Of a DNA stretch of 8,907 bases, positions 6,243 to 8,907 are shown piece after piece. This DNA comes from Anaerolineales bacterium (lineage in GTDB: Bacteria > Chloroflexota > Anaerolineae > Anaerolineales > Villigracilaceae), in assembly GCA_016928525.1 (NCBI GenBank), contig JAFGKO010000094.1:1-8907 (forward strand), read 5' to 3'. Each line of letters begins with the position of its first letter. Position 1 is the first letter of the stretch. The notes below the pieces were generated by a model, which searched no databases, had not been told where the DNA came from, and saw only the letters and a program-made list of their open reading frames with translations. The position numbers and the translations under genes were made by a program.

Positions 6243-6641
6243 GTGGAATTGAAATCGGAAAAGGGATCGAAACACAAAAGTAATTATGTGATTTCCAGCC
6301 AATATCGCCAATGGACGACGCGCGCGTATGTGTGGCAGCCGCCAACCGATGTGTTCGAAACCGGTGAGAAATACGTGGTGCGCATGGAGATCGCCGGGAT
6401 GCATGCCTCAGAGTTTACGATCACGCTGGAGGGACGCACACTGGTGATCCAGGGCACACGCGGCGCACATGCCGAACAGTGCGCTTATCACCAGGTCGAG
6501 ATCCGCTCCGGGGAATTCGTCTCTGTGGTCGAACTGCCGGGGGCCGTGGACGGAGAGAACGTCGAAGCGGAATACGAAGACGGTTTTTTGCAAGTGGTCT
6601 TGCCCAAGTCGACGCCGCGCCGGGTAGATGTCGACGACTAA
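6243..6641 (+). CDS. Small heat-shock protein, Hsp20/alpha-crystallin family
   Basis: 132 residues with a short N-terminal arm (1-30), an alpha-crystallin domain (about 33-121) and a short tail. Visible hallmarks are the domain entry WQPPTDVFETGEKYVVRMEIAGM (31-53, given here in two parts: WQPPTDVFET and GEKYVVRMEIAGM), the VELPG strand (96-100), and the family signature AEYEDGFLQVVLPK (109-122). The tail carries V-D-V (128-130), which fits the I/V-x-I/V anchor that docks between dimers. Such proteins are ATP-independent holdases that bind unfolding proteins in the cytoplasm. The start is GTG, chosen because AGGAAG lies 6 bases upstream and no in-frame ATG comes before the domain. Position between tpx and lon suggests a stress operon. 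Translation may be temperature-controlled through the leader hairpin. Confidence 0.93.
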   Translation: MELKSEKGSKHKSNYVISSQYRQWTTRAYVWQPPTDVFETGEKYVVRMEIAGMHASEFTITLEGRTLVIQGTRGAHAEQCAYHQVEIRSGEFVSVVELPGAVDGENVEAEYEDGFLQVVLPKSTPRRVDVDD

Positions 6642-6673
6642 ATTGTTTTGATTGAGAAGAATTGCGAGCATTT

Positions 6674-8907
<2,234 letters not shown>

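Overview
This window most resembles a Chloroflexota (Anaerolineae-like) chromosome. That is an inference from protein style: a fused XRE-HTH / nSTAND NTPase / WD40 protein with a conserved C-terminal tail, common in that phylum, beside housekeeping stress genes. No rRNA or other lineage marker confirms it.

Left part (1-4883): bases 1-200 hold no recognisable gene. A strong bidirectional terminator (201-245) closes a 1315-residue minus-strand gene (274-4221). This encodes a signalling NTPase with an N-terminal DNA-binding domain, an nSTAND-type P-loop ATPase, a coiled coil, one membrane segment and exactly fourteen WD40 repeats. It is divergent from two small, translationally coupled plus-strand genes: a 103-residue exported or anchored protein and a 60-residue tail-anchored membrane protein. 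The shared 166-bp spacer contains a near-perfect 23-bp dyad beside the NTPase gene's -10 box, a candidate operator for the NTPase's own HTH domain. Together these look like an accessory, possibly defence- or stress-related, module. That role is a hypothesis.

Middle part (4884-5655): mostly non-coding. It has a 16-bp dyad, a duplicated GC-rich hairpin, two TATAAT-type boxes, a tRNA-Arg(UCU) gene, then a dense series of near-perfect hairpins ending in terminator-like structures.

Right part (5656-8907): three closely spaced plus-strand genes in GC-richer sequence encode thiol peroxidase (Tpx), a small heat-shock protein (Hsp20) and the ATP-dependent protease Lon. Lon runs off the window a few residues before its expected catalytic serine. 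This is a coherent protein-quality and oxidative-stress cluster: peroxide removal, holdase chaperone, and degradation of damaged proteins. The Hsp20 leader can fold so that its Shine-Dalgarno sequence lies in a hairpin directly against the GTG start, a candidate thermosensor.
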